Positions 26,998 through 36,145 of a DNA stretch of 64,000 nt are shown in pieces; positions within the stretch are counted from its first letter, which is position 1, and the number at the start of each line of letters is the position of its first letter. The notes beneath the pieces were generated by a model that was given only the letters and a program-made list of their open reading frames with translations, had not been told where the DNA came from and searched no databases. The DNA lies in assembly GCA_963844635.1 (NCBI GenBank), contig CAWJPD010000010.1, forward strand, positions 1-64,000, read 5' to 3'. The DNA comes from JAJPKK01 sp963844635 (GTDB lineage: Bacteria; Pseudomonadota; Alphaproteobacteria; Rhizobiales; Xanthobacteraceae). The position numbers were made by a program, and so were the translations under genes.

Positions 26998-28364
26998 ATG
27001 AGGCGGTTCCAAATGCGTCGGATCATTGCAGCAACAGGCTTCGCTGTCGCGATCGCGCTACACGCGCCACTCGCGATATCCGGGCACGCAGCGGCGCAGG
27101 ACAAGCAGCGGGAACTCGAGGGCAAAGCGGCATTCGCCGACTGGCATGCCGACGCCCCGGGCGTCGTTCGCCACATCCGGCCGGGCGACCTTCCGTCACC
27201 TGACCTTGCAGCGGCGGAAGGTAACGGCCTGCGCGTGGTCCGGCGCAACGGTGCAATGCCCGCGGTCCCTCCCGGATTCGTCGTGACATTGTTGGCCGAA
27301 GGCCTGCAACAGCCGCGCATCATCCGCGCCGCTCCAAATGGCGACATCTTCATCGCCGAGAGCGTCGCCGGGCGCATCCGCGTGCTGCGGCCCGGCGGAA
27401 ACGGGGCGACGCAGAGCGAAGTCTTCGCTGCCGGATTGCGCGCCCCGTACGGCATTGCATTCTACCCCGTGGGGGATGCTCCCGAATGGGTCTACGTCGC
27501 CGATACCAATGCGGTCGTCCGATTTCCTTATCGCGCCGGCGACCTCAAGGCGCGCGGCGGGCCCGAGACCGTGGTGCCGCGCCTTCCGGCCGGCGGCCAC
27601 GGGACGCGCGACGTTGCCTTCTCGCCGGACGGATCGCGCATGTATGTCTCGGTCGGCTCGGCGTCGAACGCCGGCGAAGAGATCGGCACGCTCGATGCGG
27701 CCGCGCTCGCGAACTGGACCAGACAGCAGCCGCTCGGCGCTGCCTGGGGCCCCGAAACCGGGCGCGCTGCGGTGTTGAGCTTCGATCCCAACGGCGGCAA
27801 TGGCCGGATTTATGCGACCGGCATCCGCAATTGCTCGGGCCTGGCGGTCGCCGCAAATGGCGGCCTATGGTGCTCGACCAATGAACGCGACAGCCTCGGC
27901 GACGATGTTCCCCCTGACTACATCACGCGCGTCAAGGAAGGCGCGTTCTACGGCTGGCCGTGGTACTATATCGGCGCCAATGAAGATCCGCGGCATCGCG
28001 GCGAACGGCTCGACCTCAAAGACCGGATTACAATTCCCGACGTGCTCTTGGAGGCGCACTCCGCTTCTCTCGGCGTTGCGGTCTATGACGGGCGGCAGTT
28101 TCCGCCGCAATATCGCGGCAGCCTGTTCGCCGCCGAACACGGCTCGTGGCTCCGCACCCGGCGAACGGGATCCAAGGTGATCCGGGCGATCGTCAACGAC
28201 GGCGTGCCGACCGGCGCCTATGAGGACTTCGCCACCGGCTTCGGCGTTGACGATGCTTCAGTGTGGGGGCGCCGGTCGGCGTGACCGTCGGGGCCGATGG
28301 CGCACTGCTCGTCTCGGAAGATGCCGGTGGCACGATCTGGCGCATCAGCTATGGCCGGCCCTAG
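26998..28364 (+). CDS. L-sorbosone dehydrogenase-like PQQ sugar dehydrogenase, frameshift near the C-terminus
   Basis: A periplasmic six-bladed beta-propeller oxidoreductase of the COG2133 type (sorbosone or soluble glucose dehydrogenase), expected to use PQQ. A signal peptide (MRRIIAATGFAVAIALHAPL...AAAQ) follows either of two close ATGs (26998 or 27013). Motifs include LQQPRIIRAAPNGDIFIAES, GLRAPYGIAFYP, GGHGTRDVAFSPDGSRMYVS, VGSASN, IYATGIRNCSGLAV, YGWPWYYIG and SLFAAEHGSW. One missing C at ~28275 diverts the frame; restored, the end reads VWGRPVGVTVGADGALLVSE, DAGGTIWRISYGRP. The stop at 28362-28364 overlaps the target duplication of the IS element, which inserted exactly at the gene's end. 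Confidence 0.85.
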
Positions 28365-28369
28365 ACTAG

Positions 28370-30211
28370 TTTCTGTCGCGAAGGGCAAGATAGTACGGCA
28401 GAATGGGCATTTCCATCGTTTTTGGCGACAAGTTTTTCTTGCCATTGCGACGCGCGATGTCTCTCATTTGAGAGATGATTCGCCGTCACACAGAACAGCG
28501 CTGCAATGTCCGCTGCCGGAGGAGCCGCGGAGCGGTTGGCCTGGAGCTGGCGGTTCTCGGCTGGATGAGTTGAGCTGTGCGGCCGGCGGCGCGGCAGATG
28601 AGTTTTGCCGATCTCGAACTGCTGCGGCAGGGCGTGCAGCTTGAGCCGTTGCTGCAGGTGATCTGTGATTTTCTCGATCAGCAGCCGGCGCTGATCGAGC
28701 GGGTGCGCCGCGACCTGATGCGCGGTCTGAATGAGCCGGGCAAGGGCCGCCGCGGCCTCACCGCATCGCAGACGTTGCGTGCACTGGTTTTGATGCGGGT
28801 GAAGAACTGGGATTATCGCGAGCTGCGCGAACGCATCGCCGATGGAATAACGCTGCGAGCGTTCACCGAGTTCTACTGCGAGAAGGTGCCCAAGCATGAC
28901 GCTTTCAACCGCAGCTTCAACCGGCTGACGCCGGCGACGCTCAAGGCCGTCAACGACCTCGTCGTCGAAGCCGCCGTGAAGCTCGGCCTGGAGGACGGCA
29001 GCAAGCTGCGGGTCGACACCACGGTGGTGGAGACCGACATTCATCATCCGACCGACAACACCTTGCTGTGGGACGTGGTGCGCGTCCTCACGCGGCTCCT
29101 CGGTCGGCTTGCCAAGGCGCTGGAACTGCGGTGCATCGCCGGTTTTCGTAATCGCTCGCGCGCTGCGCATCGGCGCATGTACGAGATCCAACGGATGACG
29201 ACGCGGCAGCGTCAGGGCGAAGGATCGCAGCAGACTTCGACTTATCAGGCGCTGATCGGCATTGCCGAGGAAGTGGTGGCAGGTGCCAGGAAGGCGCTTG
29301 ATGACACTGCCGCGATGTGCGGCAAGGACCTGCTCACCTCCCTGAAGATCAAGGCCCTGCGCGAGGAGATCGCGCATTATTGCGCGCTCGGCGCGCGCGT
29401 CATCGACCAGGCGCGCCGCCGCGTGCTCGATGGCGAACAGGTGCCCACGTCGGAGAAGATTTATTCGATCTTCGAGCCGCATACCGATCTCATCAAGCGT
29501 GGCAAGGTGCGCACGCCCGTCGAATTCGGCCACAAGGTGTTTCTCGCCGAAAGTGCCAGAGGATTGATCACCCAGTACGAGGTGCTCAGGGGCAATCCGG
29601 CGGACGAAGTCCATGTGGCACTGTCGCTCAAGCGTCACCGCCGCATTTTCCGCCGTTCACCCGCCCTCTACGGCGCCGATCGCGGCTTCTTCAGCGAAAA
29701 CAACCTCGTCGTCTGCGCGCGCGGCGGCGTCGCCATGGTCTCGATCCCGCAGCGTGGCGGCAGCAAGACGCCGCAACGCCGGGCCGACGAACGATCGCCG
29801 GCGTTCAAACAAGGCCAGCGTTTCCGTGCTGGAATCGAGGGACGCATTTCGGTGCTGATGCGTGGCCGCGGCATGAAGCGTTGTCGCGCCCAAGGGGCCG
29901 AGCGCTTCTCTTTGTTCGTTGCCGCCGCTGTGCTCGCCAACAATCTCATGATCATCGGCGAACTATTGACCAAACGCTCCACACGCCGCCGCAAAACCAA
30001 CCGATAAGTCTTCAGCCGACCAAGGACATGGTGGAACAAACCGCCGCCCTTATCGCGACGCTCAGCACAACCGCACCTCGCATAACCAGCCCGTAACGAA
30101 AATGGCGCGAGAAACGCTCGCAAATGCACCCGCACCGTCGTACAGTTATGCCAATGGAACAGGCATAACTGACCTCTCCCCGCGCAGAATTCCCCAATTT
30201 CGCGACAGAAA
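28370..30211 (+). mobile_element. Complete ISNCY-type insertion sequence (1842 bp)
   Basis: Terminal inverted repeats TTTCTGTCGCGAA (28370-28382) and its complement (30199-30211) bracket one transposase gene. Both sides carry CTAGACTAG (28361-28369 and 30212-30220), which could be a 9-bp target duplication or a shorter duplication within a CTAG-rich target. A truncated copy (38011-39033) and a palindromic derivative (40322-40818) also abut CTAG. Confidence 0.85.
28598..30007 (+). CDS. ISNCY-family transposase
   Basis: A 469-residue DDE-type transposase with no frameshift. The start at 28598 (MSFADLELLRQGVQLEPLLQ) is chosen over an upstream GTG at 28577 because homologous copies in the window share it. 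Conserved parts include RRGLTASQTLRALVLMRVKN, WDYRELRERIADG, LEDGSKLRVDTTVVETDIHH (first catalytic Asp), GHKVFLAESARGLITQYEVL, ALYGADRGFFSENN (second Asp) and RRAxERSPAFKQGQRFRAGI EGRISVL (Glu). It is presumably the active source for the deletion derivatives nearby. Confidence 0.88.
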   Translation: MSFADLELLRQGVQLEPLLQVICDFLDQQPALIERVRRDLMRGLNEPGKGRRGLTASQTLRALVLMRVKNWDYRELRERIADGITLRAFTEFYCEKVPKHDAFNRSFNRLTPATLKAVNDLVVEAAVKLGLEDGSKLRVDTTVVETDIHHPTDNTLLWDVVRVLTRLLGRLAKALELRCIAGFRNRSRAAHRRMYEIQRMTTRQRQGEGSQQTSTYQALIGIAEEVVAGARKALDDTAAMCGKDLLTSLKIKALREEIAHYCALGARVIDQARRRVLDGEQVPTSEKIYSIFEPHTDLIKRGKVRTPVEFGHKVFLAESARGLITQYEVLRGNPADEVHVALSLKRHRRIFRRSPALYGADRGFFSENNLVVCARGGVAMVSIPQRGGSKTPQRRADERSPAFKQGQRFRAGIEGRISVLMRGRGMKRCRAQGAERFSLFVAAAVLANNLMIIGELLTKRSTRRRKTNR

Positions 30212-30220
30212 CTAGACTAG

Positions 30221-30679
30221 CTCACGCGGACACGCAAGCAGCTTGAATATGCCTGCGTGCCGGCGCGGTTTGCCCGCGCCGCGACCGCGACCTTCAGGCT
30301 CGAAGTCGAGGTGCTCGCGTGGCAGAACGGTGACCGCAGCCCCATACGGCTTCAACCTCATCTGCGCGGCCACCGCATCGCTCGCGGCCGCGGAAGGATT
30401 GGCTTCGGGCGCCCGACAGCGCTCGCCCGGCGGATGCTGAGGGGGCAGGTGCCATTCCCGGGGCCACGGCACAAGGGACGGCCCTCAATTACCGAGTCAA
30501 CCGGCACGATGCACGGATATTGGACAGATGAGGCGCCGGGGTAGCCGTGCACGCGGAGGGGCAATCATGGGTGTGAGGATCGTCGCGGGGCTGATTGCAC
30601 ATCGCCATAATGTCCGGCCACTGACGCGCGGGCGCCGCTTCGCGGTCGGCGAGATACCTGCCCCTGCGGACCAGGCTCG
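30221..30679. other. No gene recognised (30221-30679)
   Basis: Open, GC-rich frames on both strands but without recognisable motifs or starts. Probably decayed sequence between the IS element and an integrase remnant. Confidence 0.35.
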
Positions 30680-30905
30680 CAAAGGTCTCTTGGACCGCAA
30701 TGTAGCGCAGCGGCAGACCACGCGCGTCAACGAACACCGGATCAGCTTCGAAATGGGGCCCGCGCCACGCCAAACAGCCATGGCTGGGCTATAACCCCGC
30801 CGTTTGAGCGCCGCTGCGAAGTCCTCGAGGTATGGCTCGCTTGGTCCACTGCGCAGATGTCCCGGCATCCTGGATGTTGAGAAGTCGAGTCTCCAGCATG
30901 TTCGT
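30680..30905 (-). pseudogene. Tyrosine recombinase/integrase N-terminal remnant
   Basis: Pieces in successive minus-strand frames read MLETRLLNIQDA, then HLRSGPSEPYLEDFAAALKR and RGYSPAMAVW, then HFEADPVFVDARG. The middle resembles the core-binding N-terminal domain of phage-type integrases (YLxxFAxxLxxxGYS). The catalytic domain is absent. It could be the relic of the integrase that brought in the terminase genes next to it. Confidence 0.4.
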
Positions 30906-31330
30906 CCCCGTTTGTGATCGGCCGTCCATGGCCGAGCCGACGGGGACGCAGCGACACGGTTTATGGAGACAAGGAGCGCTGCAATTCACAGGAAAGTGCC
31001 AGCATCGACACGTTTACTCACCATTACTGAATTTGCCCATAAGGCAGCTATTGGAAGAGGGGTAGGCGATTGGGAGCATTGGTGGGGTTCCCGACGTTAT
31101 ACTGGACCAAGTTGCCGAACCCCTTGTCCGCTGATCGGGTGCGGCCCAACTCAGCTCGCACCGAATGTTGATCGCCGAGATCGCGAGAAGCCTACCGCGA
31201 ACCCATGCCGCGCACCCAGCTTTCACTAGCCGCGCCCCGTTCCTGCACGACCTCACATTCCATACGCTACAGTGCCATACGCTATCCACAATGGAGAAGC
31301 AGAGTCTGTGTCATTCTTCAAGCAATTGGT
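30906..31330. other. No gene recognised (30906-31330)
   Basis: Somewhat AT-richer than the surroundings. No tRNA or attachment-site-like repeat could be seen by eye. Confidence 0.35.
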
Positions 31331-32816
31331 TTATATCATTGCGTCGAGGTTATAGGTCGGCCGCGACGTCAGCCGCGTAAAGGCACCTGCCGCGGCGTCG
31401 ATCTGATCCTTGTAGCGAGAGTTTGGGAAACACTCAGCTTCCTCAAGGAAGGCCCGTACCCAGGGACCGTTGACCAACCTGACATTTCCAGCCTGAACTT
31501 GCGCCGCGAATGGATCGGCGCGGACCTGCTTTGATCCCGTCACCCGATCGGCGAAGCACACAAAACCGGCCAACATTCTCAAGGTACTTTCTGCACTTTC
31601 ACGCCCACCGCTACCCGGCTCCTGTTCAACCACGACTACATATGGCGCGCGCCGCCCATAGGTTGCGTGGTCCGCCTCCACGCACGCCTTGATCCTCCGC
31701 TCTCGAACTAAAGCAGACCATTGGCCTCGCTCAATATGCGAGATCACGAACGTGCCGTCATCCATCAGATGCATCAAGACCATTGCAGTGTAGGCACCGC
31801 CGCCTTCGGTACCGGCTTTATCAATGTATCGCACCGATTTCTTGACGCGTGTAATGTCCCAGAGAGGGATCATCGTGAAACGTTCAATAGGGAAGATGCC
31901 GCCGCCGACCACAATCGGTGTCTGCTGATAAACGCTTTCCCACGATGCCGCGGACATAACGCGTTTTCGCGACAGCAAAAAATCAAGTGGCTTCCATTCT
32001 GGGAATAATGCTTCGCCCTTGCGACGATGTACTTCATCCTGCGTCGCAATCGCAGCGTAGCGATAAACCTTCAAACCGGGGAGTAGAATTTCTCCATCTT
32101 CGCCTTCGCCCAACGCTCTTCCAAGCAGATCGTCGATATGCCACCGCGTCATCACGCATATAAGCCCGGCATCCTTGTCGAAGCGTGACAAAAAATCGTC
32201 AACGAACCAAGCCCAAATTCGATCCCGCGAGGCCTTGCTCTGCGCTTCTTGTCGGCCCTTCAATGGGTCGTCGATGATCCCCAAATTCAATGCCAGACCG
32301 TTCACTGGCCCGGCGACGGTCGTGTTACGGAAGCTCCCGTCATGACCGCAGAACTCGATCAACTCGTTGTTGCATGTCCAGCCATTTTCGCCGATCTTGG
32401 TCTGCCTGAACACCTGCTGGTACATGGGGTAATTCATAATCCGCTGCACGTCGTTGCTGGTGCGCACACCGAGCGCTTCGGAGAACGACCCGAAGATTAT
32501 CTTGATGTTGGGATTCTTGCCAGCTACCCATGTCACGAAATCGGTGACAGCAGTACTCTTGCCATGCTGCGGAGGGGCCATGATCGCGATCATCGGCCTC
32601 CGCCCAGCCACCAAATCGGCATAGAACTGATCAAGCACATCGGCGATCTCCTGGGGCCACCAACCCCAGATCATGCGGTCTCTCCGCAATCAAGCGCCGA
32701 TAGTTGCCGAACTTTTCACGCGCCGCCGAGTACCATAAATTGCGGTATTTATCCGCCTCCTCTCTGGTCCGAATGTTTTCGATCAGTGGATTTTTGATCG
32801 ACTTGAAATCGCCCAT
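31331..32816 (-). CDS. Phage terminase large subunit, frameshift near the N-terminus
   Basis: The terminase large subunit is the ATP-driven motor and nuclease that packages phage DNA. The main frame (32689 to 31331) has Walker A IMAPPQHGKST, then IKIIFGSFSEALGVRTSNDV, FRNTTVAGPVNGLALNLGII, Walker B-like LGIIDDPLKG and VMTRWHIDDLLGRAL, and a RNase H-like nuclease domain from ~YIDKAGTEGGGAYTAMVLM to the C-terminus. The true start is probably the ATG at 32816: MGDFKSIKNPLIENIRTREE ... NYRRLIAER joins DRMIWGWWPQEI if one base is corrected near 32680. Repaired length is ~494 residues. A small-subunit-like gene lies upstream, but no portal, capsid or tail genes are near. Confidence 0.85.
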
Positions 32817-32930
32817 GGGTCCAAACTCCGATTAGTCTTTCGGGAGTTTGTGCCACCAATGGCTCCAATTTACAGGGCAGCGCAATTATCAATTTGCCAA
32901 GAAAAAAATGCCCGCCCACCGATGAACAGA

Positions 32931-33452
32931 TTAAGTTATTTTCTTGTCCGTCACTATCGGGCTTCCTTGGTGGTCCGAACTTTTTTGATCAATGACCTGT
33001 TGATCGGCCGACAAGTTGTCGGCAGTACGTTCGATTACCAAGCCAGTGAGGTCCGGCAGCTCCAGGGGAATGCCGCTCTTTCTGAGATCCGCGACAACGT
33101 CTGCCAATCTTTGGTAGACGACCTCGTGCTTCACGTCGCCCTGGAGCAGCACCGCCGCGGGCGGCCTGCCATAGCCCCTGTCCAGAATCGCAGTGGCCGC
33201 CGCGAGCCGCATCGAGTCGAACTCCGAGTCCCGCATGATTTGCACAATGGTGTTGAGCGCCTCCTCGGTGTAATTGCGCGCGAGCTCGCTGACGCTCAGC
33301 CCTTGCAGCAGCAGCGTGGCCTTGGTGATCTTGTTCCTGCCACCCTTCTTGCGGCCGGCGCCCTGACGTGCGCCACCCATCAGTTTGCCCGTTTTCTTCT
33401 GCTTATTTTTTTGGGAGCGTCCTTTCGCCCCGCCGTGTTTCACATTGCCCAT
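32931..33452 (-). CDS. Terminase small subunit-like protein (DUF5681-type)
   Basis: A 173-residue basic protein (MGNVKHGGAKGRSQKNKQKK, then GGARQGAGRKKGGRNKITKA) with a helical middle (LSVSELARNYTEEALNTIVQ) and LAAATAILDRGYGRPPAA. The 'GARQGAGRPKGSxNK' opening and the helical repeat are typical of phage proteins annotated as small terminase or DUF5681, found just upstream of the large subunit. It is 114 bp before the large-subunit start on the same strand. DNA recognition for packaging is the expected role. Confidence 0.65.
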   Translation of the reverse strand: MGNVKHGGAKGRSQKNKQKKTGKLMGGARQGAGRKKGGRNKITKATLLLQGLSVSELARNYTEEALNTIVQIMRDSEFDSMRLAAATAILDRGYGRPPAAVLLQGDVKHEVVYQRLADVVADLRKSGIPLELPDLTGLVIERTADNLSADQQVIDQKSSDHQGSPIVTDKKIT

Positions 33453-33827
33453 TCGTTGAAAAATCCGTCCAATTCACCGGCGTAGTCCCGAGCAGTACAA
33501 AAAGGTCTCATCGTCTCCATGGCATCCGCGATCAAGTTGACCAGCGCGTGGAACCGGGGATCGCGCGGCGCGGTCAGCTGCCTCATTCATAATGCGCTCG
33601 GTCTCCCGCATGCGCATAGAGGCCAACATCGGCGAATGACGAACCTTCATTGTACGGATCCAAATTCCGGGTTGGCAGTGTGGTCCATCAATCGCAAAGA
33701 TGCAGGACGGTGCAATTCTCAATTCGTGAACAAAAAATTACCCAAGGCGCCGTCCGGAAATAATCGAACCGCTGGATTTGTTTGGCGAGGGATTCCCTGT
33801 CGGCTGCTGGCAGGATACCAGTTCGGG
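33453..33827. other. No gene recognised (33453-33827)
   Basis: A weak minus-strand frame (MKVRHSPMLASMRMRETERI..., 33650-33474) might be the end of an upstream phage gene, but it cannot be assigned. Confidence 0.3.
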
Positions 33828-34003
33828 ATGATTGACAAACAGGCAATTCGGCGGCGCTTTGAGGCGCTTGCTCCGATGCTCAACGAGCAAAACGGCGGCG
33901 CTTTGCGGCCGCCAAGGCGTTGGCGGCCGGCCCTGGTGGTGTCACGGCGGTCATGCGTGCAACCGGAATGGCTCGAAGTGCGATCCGCCGCGGCCTCGCG
34001 CGA
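33828..34003 (+). pseudogene. ISAzo13-family transposase N-terminal fragment
   Basis: The frame starts MIDKQAIRRRFEALAPMLNE at 33828. After a one-base shift it continues RRFAAAKALAAGPGGVTAVM, RATGMARSAIRRGLAR, the characteristic helix-turn-helix of ISAzo13 (Rhodopirellula-type) transposases. It ends abruptly against the IS66 remnant on the opposite strand at about 34000. Confidence 0.7.
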
Positions 34004-34571
34004 TCGCATGGAACGGCGCCGGCGGCTGCGCGATCGTCTCGCATGACCGGCAGCTGAACTTCTCACGCACATGCTCGGTCACGAACCATTGCCGCGGCAC
34101 CACGTCGAGCGTTTCGGTGATGTCCTCGCCGATCTTGGAGAGCTTGCTGCCACCACAACACGGACAGCACGTAGGCGCCCGATGAATGATGCGGCGGCGC
34201 GGCAGATCGGCAGGAAAGTTGCGCCGCGTCGCCTGCCGCCGCGTAAAGCCTTGCACCTCGACGGGCTTCGTCCCGGCCTTCGAGTCATCCTCGGCGGCAG
34301 CCGCAGCTAGTTCCTCAAGCTGCAATTCCAATTGATCAATGAGCCGCTGGCTACGCTCGGAGCGCGGACCAAACTTCTCGCGCTGCATCTTGGCAATCAC
34401 CAATTGCAGGTGCTCGATCAGTGCCTGCGCGCCAGACAGCTTGGCGCGCGTCTCGATCAGCGCCGCTTTCAGCGCATTGGTGTCGTTGGGGAGGTGATGA
34501 TCAGCCCCGGCCATGGCTGCGACATCAGCACAATCACGCTGATTCGGGCGATCATGCGCACCATGAGTCAA
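33995..34571 (-). pseudogene. tnpC: IS66 tnpC transposase, truncated
   Basis: The frame includes ALIETRAKLSGAQALIEHLQ, LVIAKMQREKFGPRSERSQR (the leucine-zipper region), the zinc-finger CCPCCGGSKLSKIGEDITET, LDVVPRQWFVTEHVREKFSC and QPPAPFHAIARGRGG. After that the IS66 similarity stops. The DDE catalytic domain is absent, so it cannot transpose. The start is uncertain; an ATG within the first 25 codons is likely. Confidence 0.8.
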
Positions 34572-34632
34572 CGGGTCGCGGGCTTATCCAGCGTTCAGGC
34601 TTTCAAGCGCACCCGCGCAGACCGCAACAAGC

Positions 34633-34980
34633 TCAGCCGGCCGCCGTGGGTCGCCAGGTGTGCTGGGGATTGCGCCAATCAATTCCGTCCAGCATGTAGG
34701 CGAGCTGCGATGTCGAGATCGAGACCACGCCGGAATCGGCTGACGGCCAGATGAACCGGCCGCGCTCCAGCCGCTTGGCATAAAGCGACATGCCGATGCC
34801 GTCATGCCAGAGAATTTTGATCAATGAGCCGCTGCGTCCGCGAAACACGTAGAGATCACCAGCATGAGGGTTGCGCCTGAGCCGCTCTTGCACCTGGAGT
34901 GCCAGGCTCTGCATGCCGCGCCGCATGTCAGTATGGCCGGCCGCGACCCACACCCGAACGCCGGTTGGAAGGCCAATCAT
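34633..34980 (-). CDS. tnpB: IS66 accessory protein TnpB
   Basis: A 115-residue IS66 Orf2 protein: MIGLPTGVRVWVAAGHTDMR, QSLALQVQERLRRNPHAGDL, YVFRGRSGSLIKILWHDGIG and MLDGIDWRNPQHTWRP. It starts with an ATGA overlap with tnpA, the usual coupling in IS66 elements. Intact, but the partner TnpC is truncated. Confidence 0.9.
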   Translation of the reverse strand: MIGLPTGVRVWVAAGHTDMRRGMQSLALQVQERLRRNPHAGDLYVFRGRSGSLIKILWHDGIGMSLYAKRLERGRFIWPSADSGVVSISTSQLAYMLDGIDWRNPQHTWRPTAAG

Positions 34981-35321
34981 CGCGCCGCCAAAGCTTTGAT
35001 AACCGCCGCCACCAGTGCCGCGGGCGCCGTCGCCGCAATGCGCACGCAAATCTCGCGGCCGAGTTCGATCGTGAGCGCCGGCCCCTCCGTTCCCGATCGC
35101 TCGCGCCCATCCGGCGCAACCACGACCTCCGCAAACCCCGTCGCAGCGCTCCGCAGATCGCGCCGCCACCGATAAATCTGCCCAGGGACCACATCCCGCA
35201 CCCGGGCCACCTCGCGAACCGAAGCGCCCGGCGCAAAGGCCTCCGCGACGATCAAACGCTTCTGCTCCGCGCTCCAGCGCCGCCGTCGTTCCGGACCCGA
35301 CAACACTTCAACCCGGCTCAT
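34977..35321 (-). CDS. tnpA: IS66 accessory protein TnpA
   Basis: A 114-residue IS66 Orf1 protein (MSRVEVLSGPERRRRWSAEQ, KRLIVAEAFAPGASVREVAR, VRDVVPGQIYRWRRDL) with a helix-turn-helix. It is the first gene of the element and overlaps tnpB by four bases. Confidence 0.9.
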   Translation of the reverse strand: MSRVEVLSGPERRRRWSAEQKRLIVAEAFAPGASVREVARVRDVVPGQIYRWRRDLRSAATGFAEVVVAPDGRERSGTEGPALTIELGREICVRIAATAPAALVAAVIKALAAR

Positions 35322-35421
35322 CGCACCGTCTCTTGCACCGGCGCAAGCGACAGTGCCTGCACGGTGCCAAGACAGATCGAATCAGCCTACGCCCACAAGG
35401 CGGCCGCTATCGGATGGTTAC

Positions 35422-35938
35422 GCCAAATATGTCGATAGCGGGGAACGTTCCGTTGACGGAGAAATCATTCTCTCGCGCCCAACGGGTAGCCCGGTCGCCC
35501 ATATCTCACGGGCAGCTATAAAGACTTTGGCCGACAAGGTTGCGGACCGACTTGGCATGCGCGAGCCGGCTGTGCTCGAAATCGAATACGTGATCGAGCG
35601 TTCGCAGCGCGACATGATCATCGCGATCGTGTTGAATCGCAACGGCACGGTCGTGCTCCAGAGTTTCGACACCGATGCACAAGAGGAATTACGCGGGCGT
35701 CGCGAGCCTGGCCGCTATCGCGCGTGCCTCGACCTGCCCCTCGCCATCTGTAAGGAGGGCAATTACACGGTCGACTTCTATATTCAAACAGACAAACAAT
35801 GGCAAAGCGATCCCGTTCTTGGAGCCTTGTCTTTCGAAATCTGCAACTACCGTGAGGATCTCGACTCATCGAACCTATCACGCCGAGAATCTCGGCGAGT
35901 ACGCGCCTGATATCCCTTGGAACACCACAAGGTTGTGA
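35422..35938 (+). pseudogene. Wzt C-terminal domain, 5'-truncated paralogue
   Basis: From AKYVDSGERSVDGEIILSRP through AAIKTLADKVADRLGMREPA, VLEIEYVIERSQRDMIIAIV, EGNYTVDFYIQTDKQWQSD to PDIPWNTTRL-stop this matches residues ~236-408 of the ABC ATPase at 4143-5369. DNA identity is high but far from complete, so it is a paralogue from a second export system rather than a fresh duplication. The ATPase domain is gone, replaced by the IS66 end exactly at the AKYVD codon. A one-base shift near 35865 also disrupts the last 20 codons. Confidence 0.85.
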
Positions 35939-36033
35939 TCGGCAGCGAATATGTCGCGCTGGTTCTGCTGGAGACGGCGGAGCCGCGGCAGGAGCAATCA
36001 CAGCGATCGGGCATACGCGTAAGCGTCGCCTTA

Positions 36034-36136
36034 GCGCATGATCCCGTAAAGTTGCAGACTTTTCGGACAAGATCATGCGCAAAATCAATGATAATGGAGC
36101 GGAAGGCGTTTCAACCTGAACGCATCCCGCTCTAGC
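36034..36136. repeat. Rhizobial palindromic (REP/RIME-like) element
   Basis: Two adjoining hairpins: GCGCATGATC (36034-36043) pairs with GATCATGCGC (36071-36080), then GAGCGG...GCGTT pairs with AACGC...CCGCTC (36097-36132) ending in TCTAG. The arrangement (CATGATC arms, AAAATCAATGA spacer, CCCGCTCTAG end) is that of a dispersed palindromic repeat common in Rhizobiales genomes. It lies between convergent ends of the Wzt_C remnant and the radical SAM gene and could terminate both. Confidence 0.75.
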
Positions 36137-36145
36137 GCATGGTGC

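Larger units (their letters stand above)
33995..35420 (-). mobile_element. IS66-family element, 3' part deleted
   Basis: Contains tnpA and tnpB complete and about the first third of tnpC. The right boundary lies at ~35420: read on the minus strand the element begins GTAACCATCCGATAGCGGCC, a GTAA-type end typical of IS66. Immediately beyond it the Wzt C-terminal domain begins in mid-gene. The left boundary is a junction with an ISAzo13 fragment, so one end of the element is lost. Confidence 0.75.

Noticed and set aside
28361..29638. Long minus-strand open frame of 425 codons
   Set aside because: Antisense shadow of the ISNCY transposase, which has clear catalytic motifs on the plus strand.
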